Origin: an uncultured euryarchaeote
Lineage (GTDB): Archaea; Thermoplasmatota; Thermoplasmata; UBA10834
Length of the DNA stretch: 7,403 nt
Direction: 5' to 3'
Assembly (NCBI GenBank): GCA_937872085.1
Contig: CALMQK010000207.1
Location: 1 to 7,403, forward strand
The notes beneath the pieces are model-generated. The model saw only the letters and a program-made list of their open reading frames with translations, was not told the DNA's origin and did not search any database. The position numbers and the translations under genes were made by a program. Positions 1 through 6,610 of this stretch are shown here, piece by piece (within the stretch, counting starts at the first letter, position 1; every line of letters starts with the position of its first letter).

Positions 1-2
1 GA

Positions 3-308
3 CTCGTTTATGTCGAGCGAAAGCCGGCGCTCGTTCTATTCACAGGAGAATGGTGCGGAGACTGTGCTGCTTTCGCACCTCTGTGGAAACGGTGGACCTC
101 TGGACGGACCGAACCGATATACACAGTTGAGGTGTTGAGAGGCGCTCCCGAGTGGAACGACTGGGAGATCGACGAGATCCCCACGGTCGTTGCGTATTCT
201 GATGGAGCGGAGAAGGGGAGGTCGGCAGGGACAATCCTCGAGAAGGACCTTGACGGGCTCCTGCGACATGTCACGCAGACCAAGGTCGCGAAGAAAGGGT
301 CACCCTGA
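3..308 (+). CDS. Thioredoxin-fold protein, C-terminal part (5' end outside window)
   Basis: Frame 3 is open from the window edge to a TGA at 306-308, giving 101 residues with no start codon in view, so the gene begins to the left. The fragment carries the thioredoxin hallmarks: a beta strand (LVLFTGE) running into the redox site WCGDC at visible residues 17-21, a following helix (AAFAPLWKRW), and the cis-proline segment EIPTVV at about 58-63, opposite the active site. The family catalyses dithiol-disulfide exchange, normally in the cytoplasm. The Asp in CGDC replaces the Pro of classical CGPC thioredoxins, which usually shifts redox potential, so the exact role (general reductase or dedicated partner) is open. 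Only a few residues seem to be missing at the N-terminus if it is a single-domain protein. It converges on the SemiSWEET gene, overlapping its 3' end by 9 bases. The family call is firm; the substrate is unknown. Confidence 0.85.
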   Translation, partial: LVYVERKPALVLFTGEWCGDCAAFAPLWKRWTSGRTEPIYTVEVLRGAPEWNDWEIDEIPTVVAYSDGAEKGRSAGTILEKDLDGLLRHVTQTKVAKKGSP

Positions 309-578
309 TATGCTCTTCCCTGCTTTGCTGTATCTCATCTTCATCAGGACCAGCAAGGTGGTGAATGAAGCCCCGACGACGTTTGCCGCGATGATTGCTG
401 AGTCTTCTCGCGCCAATCCATAGATCAGCCACAGGAACATTCCGAAACCGAGAACCGCGGGCATGATGAGGGACACATCATCGAGCTTGCGGGTGCGGTA
501 TCCCTTGATGATCTGCGGTATGTAGCCGGTCGAGGTCAGCGCTCCTGCGACGAAAGCCAGGTATGTCCAGTCGTCCAT
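300..578 (-). CDS. SemiSWEET-family (PQ-loop) small sugar transporter
   Basis: This 92-residue membrane protein has three predicted transmembrane helices (about residues 5-25, 38-56 and 62-82), the size and layout of a SemiSWEET, the half-size prokaryotic relative of SWEET sugar transporters that works as a homodimer in the cell membrane. The PQ-loop signature GYIPQIIKGY lies at 18-27, with P21-Q22 in the first helix, followed by the usual basic loop (RTRKLDDVS). W50 and Y53 (FLWLIYG) in helix 2 and N66 (IAANVVG) in helix 3 match conserved positions that line the sugar pocket in this family. The ATG at 576-578 places helix 1 right at the N-terminus, as expected. No Shine-Dalgarno sequence is evident. 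It lies 44 bases after the permease gene on the same strand, so it may be the last gene of that operon. Sugar specificity cannot be read from sequence; facilitated, non-energised transport is expected. Confidence 0.85.
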   Translation of the reverse strand: MDDWTYLAFVAGALTSTGYIPQIIKGYRTRKLDDVSLIMPAVLGFGMFLWLIYGLAREDSAIIAANVVGASFTTLLVLMKMRYSKAGKSISG

Positions 579-622
579 AGGTGGCGTATGGAGCCCGGGG
601 TTCTTCTGCCTTTACGCCCTGG

Positions 623-1723
623 TCAGCGTTCCTTCCAGGACATCAGCCTGCTGGCTAGGAGGAAGAAGATGACACCAATGACGACCACGACCAACAGATT
701 GATCAGGGAGCCTCCCGTGTTGCCGTAGACCATCGTGTCTCTCAAGCCATTGTTGAAGTAGGTGAGTGGCATCGCACGGGCCACGACTTGCAGGAAGTCA
801 GGCATCGCGTCAAGCGGAAAGAAGGTGCCCGACAAGAACATCATGGGGAAACTGATGGCGTTGGCGACTGCATTACCCGACTCGGGGTCCTTTATGGCAA
901 CTCCCAAGAGCATTCCAAGGGAGACAAAGAGGAATGCGCCGGCGGGGATCATCACCAGAGAGAGCAGTGTGATAGTCGAGTGCGTGTCAAATACGGCGCT
1001 CGCGACGGCGAATGTTGTCAGGAGAGACAATATCAGTATGATCGAGAAGAAGACGAACTTCGATATCAGCCATTCGTACTTTCTCAATTTGGTTGTGGCG
1101 AGTAGTTTGAAGAATCCCCGCTGTCTGTACTCCGCGCATATCGCGGACATGCTGAACAGCGCATTCGTCATCACGGTAATGCCCACGACGCCGGGCAAGA
1201 AGTAGTCGAGGAACTGGTAGCCCTCCTTCAGACCCTGAACGCCTGGTGCGACCAGCGGCAATGTCTGCGAGAGCTTGTAGTTGAAGCTCACGCTCGCAGC
1301 TTGCACAGCGGCAACGGCGGTCCCGAAGGTGGATTGTGACTTGTCCCCGTAGATCGTGACGAGGACCGGCCCTGAGTAATTGGAACCCAAGCCATCCACA
1401 ATCTTCGAGCCGAAATTGACTGGTATCTGAAGCGCGAGTGACAGTGAATTGTCGTTGATGTAGTTCGTGATGTTCGCGTCGGCCGGAATCATCCTTATGT
1501 TCACGAGGGTCGTGTTGTTCAGCTCGTTCAGATAGGCGACGGAAAAGGAGCTCCCGTCCAAGTTCTGGACCGGCAGCGACACCTTCTGGGTACCGCTCGG
1601 GCTGAATATCAATCCGAACAGCACGATCAGCAATATGGGGAATCCGAATGTGAAGAACGCTCCTACCTTGGATCTGAGGTATTGCCTGCCGAACCCCATG
1701 ATGTCCGCAAGAATCCGGCTCAT
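623..1723 (-). CDS. ABC-2 type transporter permease
   Basis: The 366-residue membrane subunit of an ABC exporter. One transmembrane helix lies near the N-terminus (about 21-41), followed by a polar, probably extracytoplasmic domain of about 130 residues (43-170) that is rich in Asn/Ser/Thr and resembles the ABC2_membrane_3 layout. Five further helices follow at about 172-195, 222-245, 250-277, 284-303 and 340-360. The stretch FLPGVVGITVM, the cytoplasmic loop ending KLLATTKLRKYEWLISK (coupling-helix region contacting the ATPase) and SFPMMFLSGTFFPLDAMP are typical of the DrrB/YhgE-like ABC-2 family. The start ATG overlaps the TGA of the ATPase gene (ATGA), indicating translational coupling, and a GGGGGATC sequence about 7 bases upstream can act as ribosome binding site. 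It would form the pore with the ATPase next door. The substrate is unknown; relatives export drugs, lipids or polysaccharide-linked compounds. Confidence 0.9.
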   Translation of the reverse strand: MSRILADIMGFGRQYLRSKVGAFFTFGFPILLIVLFGLIFSPSGTQKVSLPVQNLDGSSFSVAYLNELNNTTLVNIRMIPADANITNYINDNSLSLALQIPVNFGSKIVDGLGSNYSGPVLVTIYGDKSQSTFGTAVAAVQAASVSFNYKLSQTLPLVAPGVQGLKEGYQFLDYFLPGVVGITVMTNALFSMSAICAEYRQRGFFKLLATTKLRKYEWLISKFVFFSIILILSLLTTFAVASAVFDTHSTITLLSLVMIPAGAFLFVSLGMLLGVAIKDPESGNAVANAISFPMMFLSGTFFPLDAMPDFLQVVARAMPLTYFNNGLRDTMVYGNTGGSLINLLVVVVIGVIFFLLASRLMSWKER

Positions 1724-2658
1724 GGTTTCAGATCCCCCTCATCCATCTTCGCCCCAACAAGGTTCAGGAAGACGTCCTCAAGCGTCTGTCTTCTGGTGTA
1801 GATGTCCTTTGCCTGGAGCTCGATCCCCGATATCTTCTGGAAAATCGCTCTCATCTCGGTGGGATCCTTCACAGGGACAAGGACGTCCCCATTTTCCTCG
1901 GTCGCCTCAATCCCTCTTCTCCTGATCTCGCGAAGTGCCTCGCTTCCCGCTCCTGAGAGCACTATGACGGTCATCTTGCCATATCTCGCTATCAGGTCGT
2001 GGGGACTGCCTCTCGCCACGATCTTCCCCTTGTGCATGATGGCGACATCGTCCGCCAGTTTCTCGGCTTCTTCGAGATAGTGTGTCGTCAGGAATACGGT
2101 CGTGCCCTTTTTCCTGATCTCCTCGATCAGCCGCCAGAGGTCTCTCCTAGCCTTTGGATCCAGGCCCGTCGTCGGCTCATCCAAGAACAGCAGCTCTGGT
2201 TCGTTTATGAGAGAGAGAGCAATCCCGAGCTTCCTCTTTTCCCCTCCCGAAAGATTTCTTGACAGCACCGATTTCCTTTCAGTCAAATCGACCCGCTCGA
2301 GTAGAAAGTTCGCCTGACTCTTGGTCATCTTGATGTCGTAGAGACCGGCCCAGTACTGCACGGCCTCTGTGGGCTTGAGATTGTCAAAGGGTTCGAAGCT
2401 TTGCGGAAGGATGCCAACCCTGTCCCTGAGCGTGCTGTAGTCCTTGGTCACATCGACGCCAAAGATCGTCGCCGTTCCCGAGGTGGGGGTTCGCAGTCCC
2501 TCAAGGATCTCCACCGTGGTCGTCTTTCCCGCGCCGTTCGGACCAAGCATGGAGAATATCTGACGGGGTTGGATAGTGAATGAGATATCGTCGACCGCTT
2601 TCACGTCCGGCGGGTAGTGCTTCGACAGCCCCTCGACTTGAATTAGCCCTTCGCTCAA
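1720..2658 (-). CDS. ABC-2 type transporter ATP-binding protein (DrrA/CcmA-like)
   Basis: A 312-residue nucleotide-binding subunit with all ABC motifs in order: Walker A GPNGAGKT (39-46), Q-loop Gln86 (ILPQSFEP), signature LSGGE (136-140), Walker B LLFLDE (156-161) with catalytic Glu161, D-loop TGLD (164-167) and switch His193 (LTTHYLEEAE). After the roughly 225-residue ATPase core comes a C-terminal extension ending TLEDVFLNLVG (292-302), diagnostic of ATPases that drive ABC-2 exporters of the DrrA type. It would hydrolyse ATP on the cytoplasmic face to power export through the permease encoded immediately downstream. The start is a TTG at 2656-2658; an in-frame TAG directly precedes it and no ATG or GTG fits before the conserved LIQVEGLSKHY strand, so TTG is essentially forced. 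No Shine-Dalgarno is seen and a TATA-like box lies about 35 bases upstream, suggesting a nearly leaderless mRNA. Transport substrate unknown. Confidence 0.93.
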   Translation of the reverse strand: MSEGLIQVEGLSKHYPPDVKAVDDISFTIQPRQIFSMLGPNGAGKTTTVEILEGLRTPTSGTATIFGVDVTKDYSTLRDRVGILPQSFEPFDNLKPTEAVQYWAGLYDIKMTKSQANFLLERVDLTERKSVLSRNLSGGEKRKLGIALSLINEPELLFLDEPTTGLDPKARRDLWRLIEEIRKKGTTVFLTTHYLEEAEKLADDVAIMHKGKIVARGSPHDLIARYGKMTVIVLSGAGSEALREIRRRGIEATEENGDVLVPVKDPTEMRAIFQKISGIELQAKDIYTRRQTLEDVFLNLVGAKMDEGDLKP

Positions 2659-2689
2659 CTAGGTCACAGAGCATGCAGATAGAATCATG

Positions 2690-2703
2690 AAATAAATCCT
2701 TTT
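2690..2703 (-). promoter_or_regulatory. Putative archaeal promoter (BRE/TATA-like) for the ABC exporter operon
   Basis: On the minus strand the bases read AAAAGGATTTATTT: a purine-rich BRE-like segment followed by an AT-rich TATA-like core (TTTATTT, 2696-2690). The core is centred about 35 bases from the TTG start of the ATPase gene. With the usual archaeal spacing of about 25 bases from TATA to transcription start, the mRNA would begin near 2667 and carry a leader of about 10 bases, consistent with the absence of a Shine-Dalgarno sequence. This rests on pattern and position only. Confidence 0.45.
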
Positions 2704-2845
2704 GGTTGAACCCGGTGCGAGTTGGAGCATCCACTGAGGGGGCTCCGCATGCTATGCCTAGAAGCTGACCGGGGAGGATTTGAACACTGAATAGCAAGTA
2801 GCATTTGAGACCAGCTGTAGAACGATTTTCATGGAATTCCGCTCA
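2704..2845. other. Intergenic gap between kinase 3' end and exporter promoter
   Basis: No open frame with family resemblance was found here. Read on the minus strand it is downstream of the kinase stop (TAG, 2848-2846) and upstream of the exporter promoter. A weak inverted repeat, GGAGC...GCTCC with a loop of about 13 bases, lies in the 2720s-2740s, but it lacks a following T-tract and is not a convincing terminator. A tRNA-T-arm-like string at about 2778-2788 is not part of a tRNA. Confidence 0.4.
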
Positions 2846-5800
2846 CTAGCCACCGCGGCCGATCTTGTAGTTGCCGGCGGGGACGAGCAATTCGAATCTA
2901 GCACCCTTGCCGGGTACGCCCGTTTCTTTTATCGCAATGCCTGTCAGTTCGAGGATCTCACGGGCCAGGTAGAGGCCGAGTCCCGTGTGTTTTCCATAGC
3001 CGCGTACGAATATCTTCTCCTTCTCGTCGACCGTGATCCCCACTCCATCGTCCTCGCAGACTATTATGAGCTTTCCGTCGGACTCCTCGAGGTAGAGGCG
3101 TATCTGTGTCACCTTTTCGCCATGTCTTAGTGAGTTGCCCACGAGATTGTGGAACACCTTCTCAAGCATGGGATCCGCGAAGATCTCGGCCCCCTTCAGG
3201 TCGAGCTTGAGAGAGACAGCACCCAATTCGATGCCTTCGACACCCGCACATGCTGCGACCTTCAGGTCGGTCCACTGGGGCTGCTTGATACCTAGCTCCT
3301 GGTACCCGGCGGTGAATTCGAGCTGTCCCTGGAGCATGCGGGCGGATTCCTGCGCCCTGATAAGTTGCTCCATCGTCGGTAGGTCCTTCCCGACCTCCAT
3401 TGCGATGTCAAGCCATGACATGAGAACGGTCAATTGGTTGATAGCATCGTGCCTGGTGACGCTGCCCAGTAGAGCCAACTTCTTGTTTGCCAGCTTTAGT
3501 GCTCCCTCGACGCGCCTCTGCTCAGTGATGTCGAAGATTATGCCCTGGTGGAAGACAGATTCACCCTTTGCATTTCGGAGGATCGCGGTGCGGTCGTCCA
3601 CCCATCGAACATCCCCGGACTTCGTAAGGATCCTATATTCCTGTGTGAACTCCGAAACGCCTTTCTTGGAGAACGCCTCGGATTCGTCGTTCACGCGCTT
3701 CAAATCCTCTGGATGCACGAGATCTGCGTATGTCATGCGCCTCGATGTGAAATCCTCTGGCACGTATCCGAACTGCCTGACGCTGTTAGACGCAAATGCG
3801 ACTGACCAGTCCGGGCCAGGCTTCCAGGTGAATGCTATCGCAGGGCTTTTGTCTATTATGGATTCGAGTTCCCTGCGCTTCTCCAAAGACTCCGCGATAA
3901 CCGATTCGGATTTCTTGCGCTCGCTGATATCTTCAAAAACCGCCACGAAGTGGTCTTTTTCCGGACAGAACACTGAGACTCTCAACCATTGTCCCAATGA
4001 CTTGACGTCCATCTCGAACGTCTCAGGCTTACCATTGGATGCGACCCGGCCATAAATCTCGAACAAGGTGGGATCCGCCTTTTCAATCCCTGGAATTGCT
4101 TCAGTCACGCGCTTGCCAGTAATGTTGTGAAGTCCAGTCAGTTTCTCGAAGTTGCTATTGACAGTGAGGTATATCCAGTCCACCGGGTGTCCGCGCTCGT
4201 CGTACAGCATGCGGCAATATGCCACTCCCTCGAGCATGCCTTCGACAAGATTGTGATAGCGTCCTTCGATTTCCCGCAACGCTGCGGCCGCCTGCTTGCG
4301 CTCGGTGATGTCTGCCACAACAGCCAAGGCACCTACGTAATTTCCCGCCTCATCCATCATTGGTGATGTTTCCAGGCTAGCATAGATCCGCTGCCCATCC
4401 TTTCGCAGGAACTCGAAATCGTGCTGTTCTTTGATTCCTTGTTTTCGACGGTCGAGGCCAATTTGAGCGACTTCCTTGCCACGCTCATCCATGAAGAAGA
4501 AGAGATGGCGCCCCATCATTTCCTCTGGTGTATAGCCCAACATTTCGGCCATTCGCGGATTGGTATAAGTGGTATTTGCATCCACATCGATGGCCCAGAT
4601 GCCTTCTTGAGCGGTTTCGACCAATTGACGATACTTCTTCTCGCTCTCCTTCAGAGCTTTCTCCGTCTGTTTGCGTTTTGTGATATCTTCAAAAACCGCC
4701 ACGAAGTGGTCTTTTTCCGGACAGAACACTGAGACTCTCAACCATTGTCCCAATGACTTGACGTCCATCTCGAACGTCTCAGGCTTACCATTGGATGCGA
4801 CCCGGCCATAAATCTCGAACAAGGTGGGATCCGCCTTTTCAATCCCTGGAATTGCTTCAGTCACGCGCTTGCCAGTAATGTTGTGAAGTCCAGTCAGTTT
4901 CTCGAAGTTGCTATTGACAGTGAGGTATATCCAGTCCACCGGGTGTCCGCGCTCGTCGTACAGCATGCGGCAATATGCCACTCCCTCGAGCATGCCTTCG
5001 ACAAGATTGTGATAGCGTCCTTCGAGTTCCCGCAACGCTGCGGCCGCCTGCTTGCGGTCGGTGATGTCTGTATAGGTGATTGCCACGCCAGACCCGTCCA
5101 AGGGAATGGGCGCAGCGGTGACGTTTATCCAGCTTGTGGACCCATCTCGCTTGACGACGCCCATTTCAACATTCGAGCAACGACGGTTCTCTTTCATCGC
5201 CCGGACACTCGCGTACTCGCTCGCCGGCATCGGGGAGCCATCGGGCCTCACGATGCGCCACTCCCGTCCATCGATCTGTCTCTTGACCTGATCCTCGCGA
5301 GATAGGCCCAGCAATCGCTCTGCTTCCTTGTTGCTCTCAGTTATATTGCCATATTTGTCTGCAATGGTCACTCCCAAGGGCAGCGACTCGAAGAGTGCCG
5401 TGTATTTCGCAAGACTGACTCTGAGGGCCTCCTCCGCCTGCATGCGTTCGGTGACATCCTCCCCCGAGCTCAAAGTGCCAATGATCTCACCCCCCTCGTC
5501 CTTCAGGAGAGCATTGGTGAAGGCGATGTACCTCTCCACCCCGCCTCCGCATAACACGGGGTGGGGGAGTTGGTGATCAAGAGGCCCTAGGTTTCCATCC
5601 ATCAACCCCTTGAAGACGGCCCTGAACTGGTCTCTAATGCTCTCTGGCAGGAAATTCTCGAACCAGGACTTCCCGAGTATTTGCCCCTCATCATATCCGA
5701 GGATCTCGCAGCCCCTTTTGTTCACTAACGTTACTTTCCCGTGCTCGTCAAGAGCCAGAAGCATGACTCCGGCGAGGCTGAGGTATTGTTGCGCCTTCTC

Positions 5801-6610
5801 CTTCTCCCGCCGCAACGTCCCCTCCGCTCGCGCCTGGTTGGTTATGTCTCTGAAATTGGCAATCCGTCCTACCGCCTCGTCGTTCACAAGCATGGAATTT
5901 GAAACGTAATCGAAAACTCGACCGTCCTTTAACTCGACGATTGAGCGGTTCTGCAGGTTGAGCTCTCTAAACCCGTTGTAGATTGTATTCTTGAACTCGT
6001 CCGGGTCCTTCAATTGGTCCAGGATACAGGGCATCATCTGGTCACAGTGTCTCGATTTCATGACGTGCTCTGGAATCCCCCATATCTCCACGAATCGGTT
6101 GTTGTACACCAGTACATTGCCATCTCGATCGACGCAGAGGATGCCATCTACCGTGGACTCAAGAGTGGCACTCAGGAGCCTGTGTGACCTCTGGAGATCC
6201 ACTATGAGTTCGGCGTGCGCTTTCTCGACTTGAGCGTGCCGTGCCGACCTCTTGATCATGTTCGCGAGCTCAGCGAATTCCGATTTCGGGTCTCCGCCTT
6301 TCTGGAGATAGAACGACGCCCCGCTGTTCAATGCGTCGATCGCGACATCTTCCCGTCCTCGTCCTGTGAAGAGGATGAAGGGCGTCGTGTTATCGTCGGA
6401 TTTGAGCTTCTTCAGAAGTTCGATGCCGTTCATCTCCGGCATCATATAGTCCGAGACGATGACGTCATAGTTGTCTGATTTGAGCTTCTCAAGCGCGTTC
6501 TTGGCAGATGGAGAAGTGTCGACTTTGAGATCCTCGTCTCGTTCCAAGAAGACCTTGGCAATCTCCGTGAGGGCTTCCTCGTCGTCGACAAGCAGGACTC
6601 TTAAGACCAT
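2846..6610 (-). CDS. Cytoplasmic REC-(PAS)7 histidine kinase, archaeal type
   Basis: A 1254-residue soluble sensor kinase with no transmembrane segment. An N-terminal receiver (1-125) has acid-pocket D9/D10, phosphoacceptor D54 (VSDYMMPEMNG), T82 and K104, all intact. Seven PAS domains follow at about 145-260, 272-392, 400-520, 530-648, 658-772, 782-900 and 914-1033, most ending in a DIT[E/D]RK-type linker. The dimerisation helix holds the phosphoacceptor His1054 in RHDAINQL, the form typical of archaeal kinases. The ATPase domain has an N-box (HNLVGNSLRHG; N1155, N1159), G1 (EDDGVGI, 1186-1192), an F-box Phe1201 and G2 (TGLGL, 1209-1213). It should autophosphorylate in response to a PAS-sensed cytoplasmic signal; the receiver may accept the phosphate from itself or from another kinase. 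PAS4 and PAS6 are near-identical duplicates. The ATG is the only start, since an in-frame TAA lies 12 codons upstream. No dedicated output regulator is encoded here, and the ligands are unknown. Confidence 0.95.
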   Translation of the reverse strand: MVLRVLLVDDEEALTEIAKVFLERDEDLKVDTSPSAKNALEKLKSDNYDVIVSDYMMPEMNGIELLKKLKSDDNTTPFILFTGRGREDVAIDALNSGASFYLQKGGDPKSEFAELANMIKRSARHAQVEKAHAELIVDLQRSHRLLSATLESTVDGILCVDRDGNVLVYNNRFVEIWGIPEHVMKSRHCDQMMPCILDQLKDPDEFKNTIYNGFRELNLQNRSIVELKDGRVFDYVSNSMLVNDEAVGRIANFRDITNQARAEGTLRREKEKAQQYLSLAGVMLLALDEHGKVTLVNKRGCEILGYDEGQILGKSWFENFLPESIRDQFRAVFKGLMDGNLGPLDHQLPHPVLCGGGVERYIAFTNALLKDEGGEIIGTLSSGEDVTERMQAEEALRVSLAKYTALFESLPLGVTIADKYGNITESNKEAERLLGLSREDQVKRQIDGREWRIVRPDGSPMPASEYASVRAMKENRRCSNVEMGVVKRDGSTSWINVTAAPIPLDGSGVAITYTDITDRKQAAAALRELEGRYHNLVEGMLEGVAYCRMLYDERGHPVDWIYLTVNSNFEKLTGLHNITGKRVTEAIPGIEKADPTLFEIYGRVASNGKPETFEMDVKSLGQWLRVSVFCPEKDHFVAVFEDITKRKQTEKALKESEKKYRQLVETAQEGIWAIDVDANTTYTNPRMAEMLGYTPEEMMGRHLFFFMDERGKEVAQIGLDRRKQGIKEQHDFEFLRKDGQRIYASLETSPMMDEAGNYVGALAVVADITERKQAAAALREIEGRYHNLVEGMLEGVAYCRMLYDERGHPVDWIYLTVNSNFEKLTGLHNITGKRVTEAIPGIEKADPTLFEIYGRVASNGKPETFEMDVKSLGQWLRVSVFCPEKDHFVAVFEDISERKKSESVIAESLEKRRELESIIDKSPAIAFTWKPGPDWSVAFASNSVRQFGYVPEDFTSRRMTYADLVHPEDLKRVNDESEAFSKKGVSEFTQEYRILTKSGDVRWVDDRTAILRNAKGESVFHQGIIFDITEQRRVEGALKLANKKLALLGSVTRHDAINQLTVLMSWLDIAMEVGKDLPTMEQLIRAQESARMLQGQLEFTAGYQELGIKQPQWTDLKVAACAGVEGIELGAVSLKLDLKGAEIFADPMLEKVFHNLVGNSLRHGEKVTQIRLYLEESDGKLIIVCEDDGVGITVDEKEKIFVRGYGKHTGLGLYLAREILELTGIAIKETGVPGKGARFELLVPAGNYKIGRGG
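3925..4314 (-). repeat. Direct repeat copy B (PAS6 module of the kinase)
   Basis: This 390-bp stretch is the second copy, in gene order, of a direct repeat also present at 4681-5070. It encodes residues 766-895: the DITERK linker at the end of PAS5 and the whole of PAS6 up to its own EDI motif. Base-by-base reading gives 388 of 390 identities. The two differences are at 4270 (Ile781 here, Leu529 in the other copy) and 4301 (Glu770 here, Asp518 there). Identity stops abruptly on both sides at the DIT-type motifs. Confidence 0.95.
4681..5070 (-). repeat. Direct repeat copy A (PAS4 module of the kinase)
   Basis: First copy in gene order of the 390-bp intragenic direct repeat, encoding residues 514-643: the DITDRK linker at the end of PAS3 plus all of PAS4. 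It is exactly 756 bp (252 codons) from the partner copy, so the two are in the same frame. The spacer between the copies (4315-4680) encodes PAS5, which shows no such near-identity to the repeated domain. The last 345 bp in gene order (5025-4681) match the partner without any difference. Confidence 0.95.

Noticed and set aside
8..283. Three minus-strand open frames at the left edge.
   Set aside because: They are shadows of the plus-strand thioredoxin fragment, whose WCGDC and cis-Pro motifs show the true reading frame.
762..1205. Plus-strand open frame of 147 codons opposite the permease gene.
   Set aside because: It is antisense to a clear ABC-2 permease with six helices, its product has no recognisable family features, and the opposite frame explains the sequence.
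2722..2746. Weak hairpin GGAGC...GCTCC considered as a kinase terminator.
   Set aside because: Only five pairs with a long loop and no T-rich tract on either strand; archaeal terminators would normally show a T-run.
2770..2800. GGATTTGAAC-like string resembling the 3' half of a minus-strand tRNA.
   Set aside because: The bases flanking the T-loop-like TTCAAAT (CAGTG and CCTCC) do not pair, and no anticodon arm or acceptor stem can be built around it.
3135..4055. Plus-strand open frame of 306 codons opposite the kinase C-terminal half.
   Set aside because: The composition is rich in Ser/Arg/Pro with no domain pattern, as expected for the antisense of a GC-rich gene; the minus strand encodes conserved PAS and HATPase motifs over the same bases.
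4127..5305. Two plus-strand open frames (4127-4366 and 4883-5305) whose predicted proteins begin with the same roughly 55 residues, looking like a paralogous gene pair.
   Set aside because: They are the antisense readings of the two copies of the PAS direct repeat. Their similarity is fully explained by the duplication in the kinase gene, and they resemble no known family.
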